In this document: piece after piece, positions 5,482-6,166 of the stretch
Numbering within the stretch: position 1 is the stretch's first letter
Layout of the letters: each line of letters begins with the position of its first letter
From: an uncultured Lachnospiraceae bacterium
Lineage (GTDB): Bacteria; Bacillota; Clostridia; Lachnospirales; Lachnospiraceae
Assembly (NCBI GenBank): GCA_946630645.1
Contig: CAMOZD010000080.1
Coordinates: 1-6,166 of the forward strand
Direction: 5' to 3'
Length of the DNA stretch: 6,166 nt
Notes under the pieces: model-generated
Told to the model about the DNA's origin: nothing
The model's database searches: none
What the model saw: the letters and a program-made list of their open reading frames with translations, nothing else
Translations under genes and position numbers: made by a program

Positions 5482-5532
5482 GACCTGTGATTTCTAATTT
5501 TACTTTCCCCGTACATTTCCTCTGTCCTAAAG

Positions 5533-5592
5533 GAAAAGCCTGTAATTATGATGATCCTATACCTTAAAGTAGATCAGCACAACTACAGGCTT
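5533..5592 (-). terminator. Nested hairpin, likely terminator of the acidic-protein gene
   Basis: Perfect 9-bp arms AAGCCTGTA (5536-5544) and TACAGGCTT (5584-5592) enclose a second stem TGATC/GATCA (5552-5556 with 5572-5576) that continues with TAC/GTA around a CTTAAA loop. On the minus strand it follows the stop at 5640 by about 48 nt and is trailed by CTTTTCCTTT, a broken U-run. A terminator is the simplest reading, but the long, two-tier shape and interrupted U-run leave other regulatory RNA roles open. Confidence 0.5.
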
Positions 5593-5639
5593 AAGCTGCC
5601 ATGGTAATTAATAAATATTAATCTGACGGGTCACCGGGA

Positions 5640-6166
5640 TTATTCCTGGCCAGTCCCGCCCTCTGCAGAATTCTCTACTGTCTCTTCAGGACTGGCTGTC
5701 TCTGTAGCTCCGGTTTCTTCACCCGCTGCCTCTGTGGATTCCCCAGGGACTTCTGTGGATTCCTGGGTCTTTGCCATCCGCTCCCTGTAGCCTTCCAAAT
5801 CAAGACCGAACAAATCGATATTATCAATAATCAGGAGGGTATTATTCACCTGGCCGTCATAGGCAGACAGGTCTCCCTCAGCTTCCTCTGCCGGGATAAT
5901 ACCATAATTGACAAACTCTCTTACGATAATCTCCTTTTTCTGGTCCTCTGTGACCTCTTCACCGGCTTCCTTCAGCTGGCTGATATCATCCTGGATGGCC
6001 GCTGTCAGACCCAGTGTCTTGTCCTCGTCCTGGAAAAAGCTGTTAAATGCTTCAATCTGTTCCTGGCCCTGACTGATGATCTGGTCCTCGTTCGACGCCC
6101 CTGGAGCTGCCTCCGTAGATGCCGTCTGAGGCTGGGCTGCCGCCTCTGTGGACGCTGCCTGACTCT
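5640..6166 (-). CDS. Acidic Ser/Thr/Glu-rich protein of unknown function (partial, C-terminal end)
   Basis: 174 residues are visible up to TAA at 5640-5642; the frame is open to the window edge and the start lies outside. A GTG at about 5847-5849 is in frame but is internal. The sequence has three parts: an Ala/Ser/Thr/Glu/Gln-rich segment with two STEAA words (residues 1-25 of the visible part); a helical, charged core of about 110 residues with EQIEAFNSFFQDEDKTLG, EEVTEDQKKEIIVREFVNYG and NNTLLIIDNIDLFGLDLEGY; and an acidic tail of about 47 residues with ESTEVPGESTEAAGE and many Glu, Thr and Ser. There is no Cys and no membrane segment. Low-complexity acidic linkers of this type are common in exported clostridial lipoproteins and surface proteins, so an extracytoplasmic location is plausible but not shown, because the N-terminus is missing. 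I do not recognise the family. It ends before a hairpin terminator, so it is not part of the two-component operon. Confidence 0.75.
   Translation of the reverse strand, partial: SQAASTEAAAQPQTASTEAAPGASNEDQIISQGQEQIEAFNSFFQDEDKTLGLTAAIQDDISQLKEAGEEVTEDQKKEIIVREFVNYGIIPAEEAEGDLSAYDGQVNNTLLIIDNIDLFGLDLEGYRERMAKTQESTEVPGESTEAAGEETGATETASPEETVENSAEGGTGQE

Overview
The window reads as chromosomal DNA of a low-to-mid GC Bacillota, most likely a Lachnospiraceae-like clostridium. The reasons are AGGAGG-type ribosome binding sites, a TTG start, a Tad pilus order typical of clostridia (TadZ-like, TadA, TadB) and a PhoP/PhoR-style two-component pair. All real genes lie on the minus strand, so transcription runs from high to low coordinates. 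No tRNA, rRNA, CRISPR array, insertion sequence or phage gene was seen. The organism call is an inference from gene style.

In transcription order: (1) 6166-5640 is the C-terminal part of an acidic, Ser/Thr/Glu-rich, probably exported protein that I do not recognise. (2) 5639-5289 is a regulatory gap with a nested hairpin (likely terminator), then TTTACA-like repeats on an 11-bp period, then an extended -10. (3) 5288-3288 is an OmpR/PhoB-type response regulator and a PhoR-type membrane histidine kinase, 3 nt apart, closed by a strong terminator at 3231-3182. (4) 3181-2871 is a non-coding gap with a hairpin-rich element of unknown kind and an A-rich leader. (5) 2870-1983 is a TadZ/CpaE-like protein whose P-loop has been replaced. 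(6) 2003-1825 is a degenerate 22-23-bp tandem repeat. It appears to have grown out of the 3' end of the TadZ-like gene and lies in a frame that stays open for 76 codons past that gene's TGA. (7) 1777-1731 holds nested AT-rich inverted repeats. (8) 1659-343 is the TadA/CpaF secretion ATPase, and 389-1 is the start of a TadB-like inner-membrane protein, overlapping tadA by 47 bp.

Functionally there are two modules. One is a two-component system that, from its architecture and the repeats upstream, may respond to phosphate and regulate itself. The other is the proximal part of a Tad/Flp (type IVc) pilus assembly locus: TadZ-like positioning protein, TadA motor, TadB platform. A terminator separates them, so they are probably separate transcription units; whether the regulator controls the pilus cannot be read here. 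The points most worth a second look are the P-loop-less TadZ-like protein, the repeat array with its in-frame open tail, the unidentified hairpin element at 3026-3140, and the Pho-box-like promoter.
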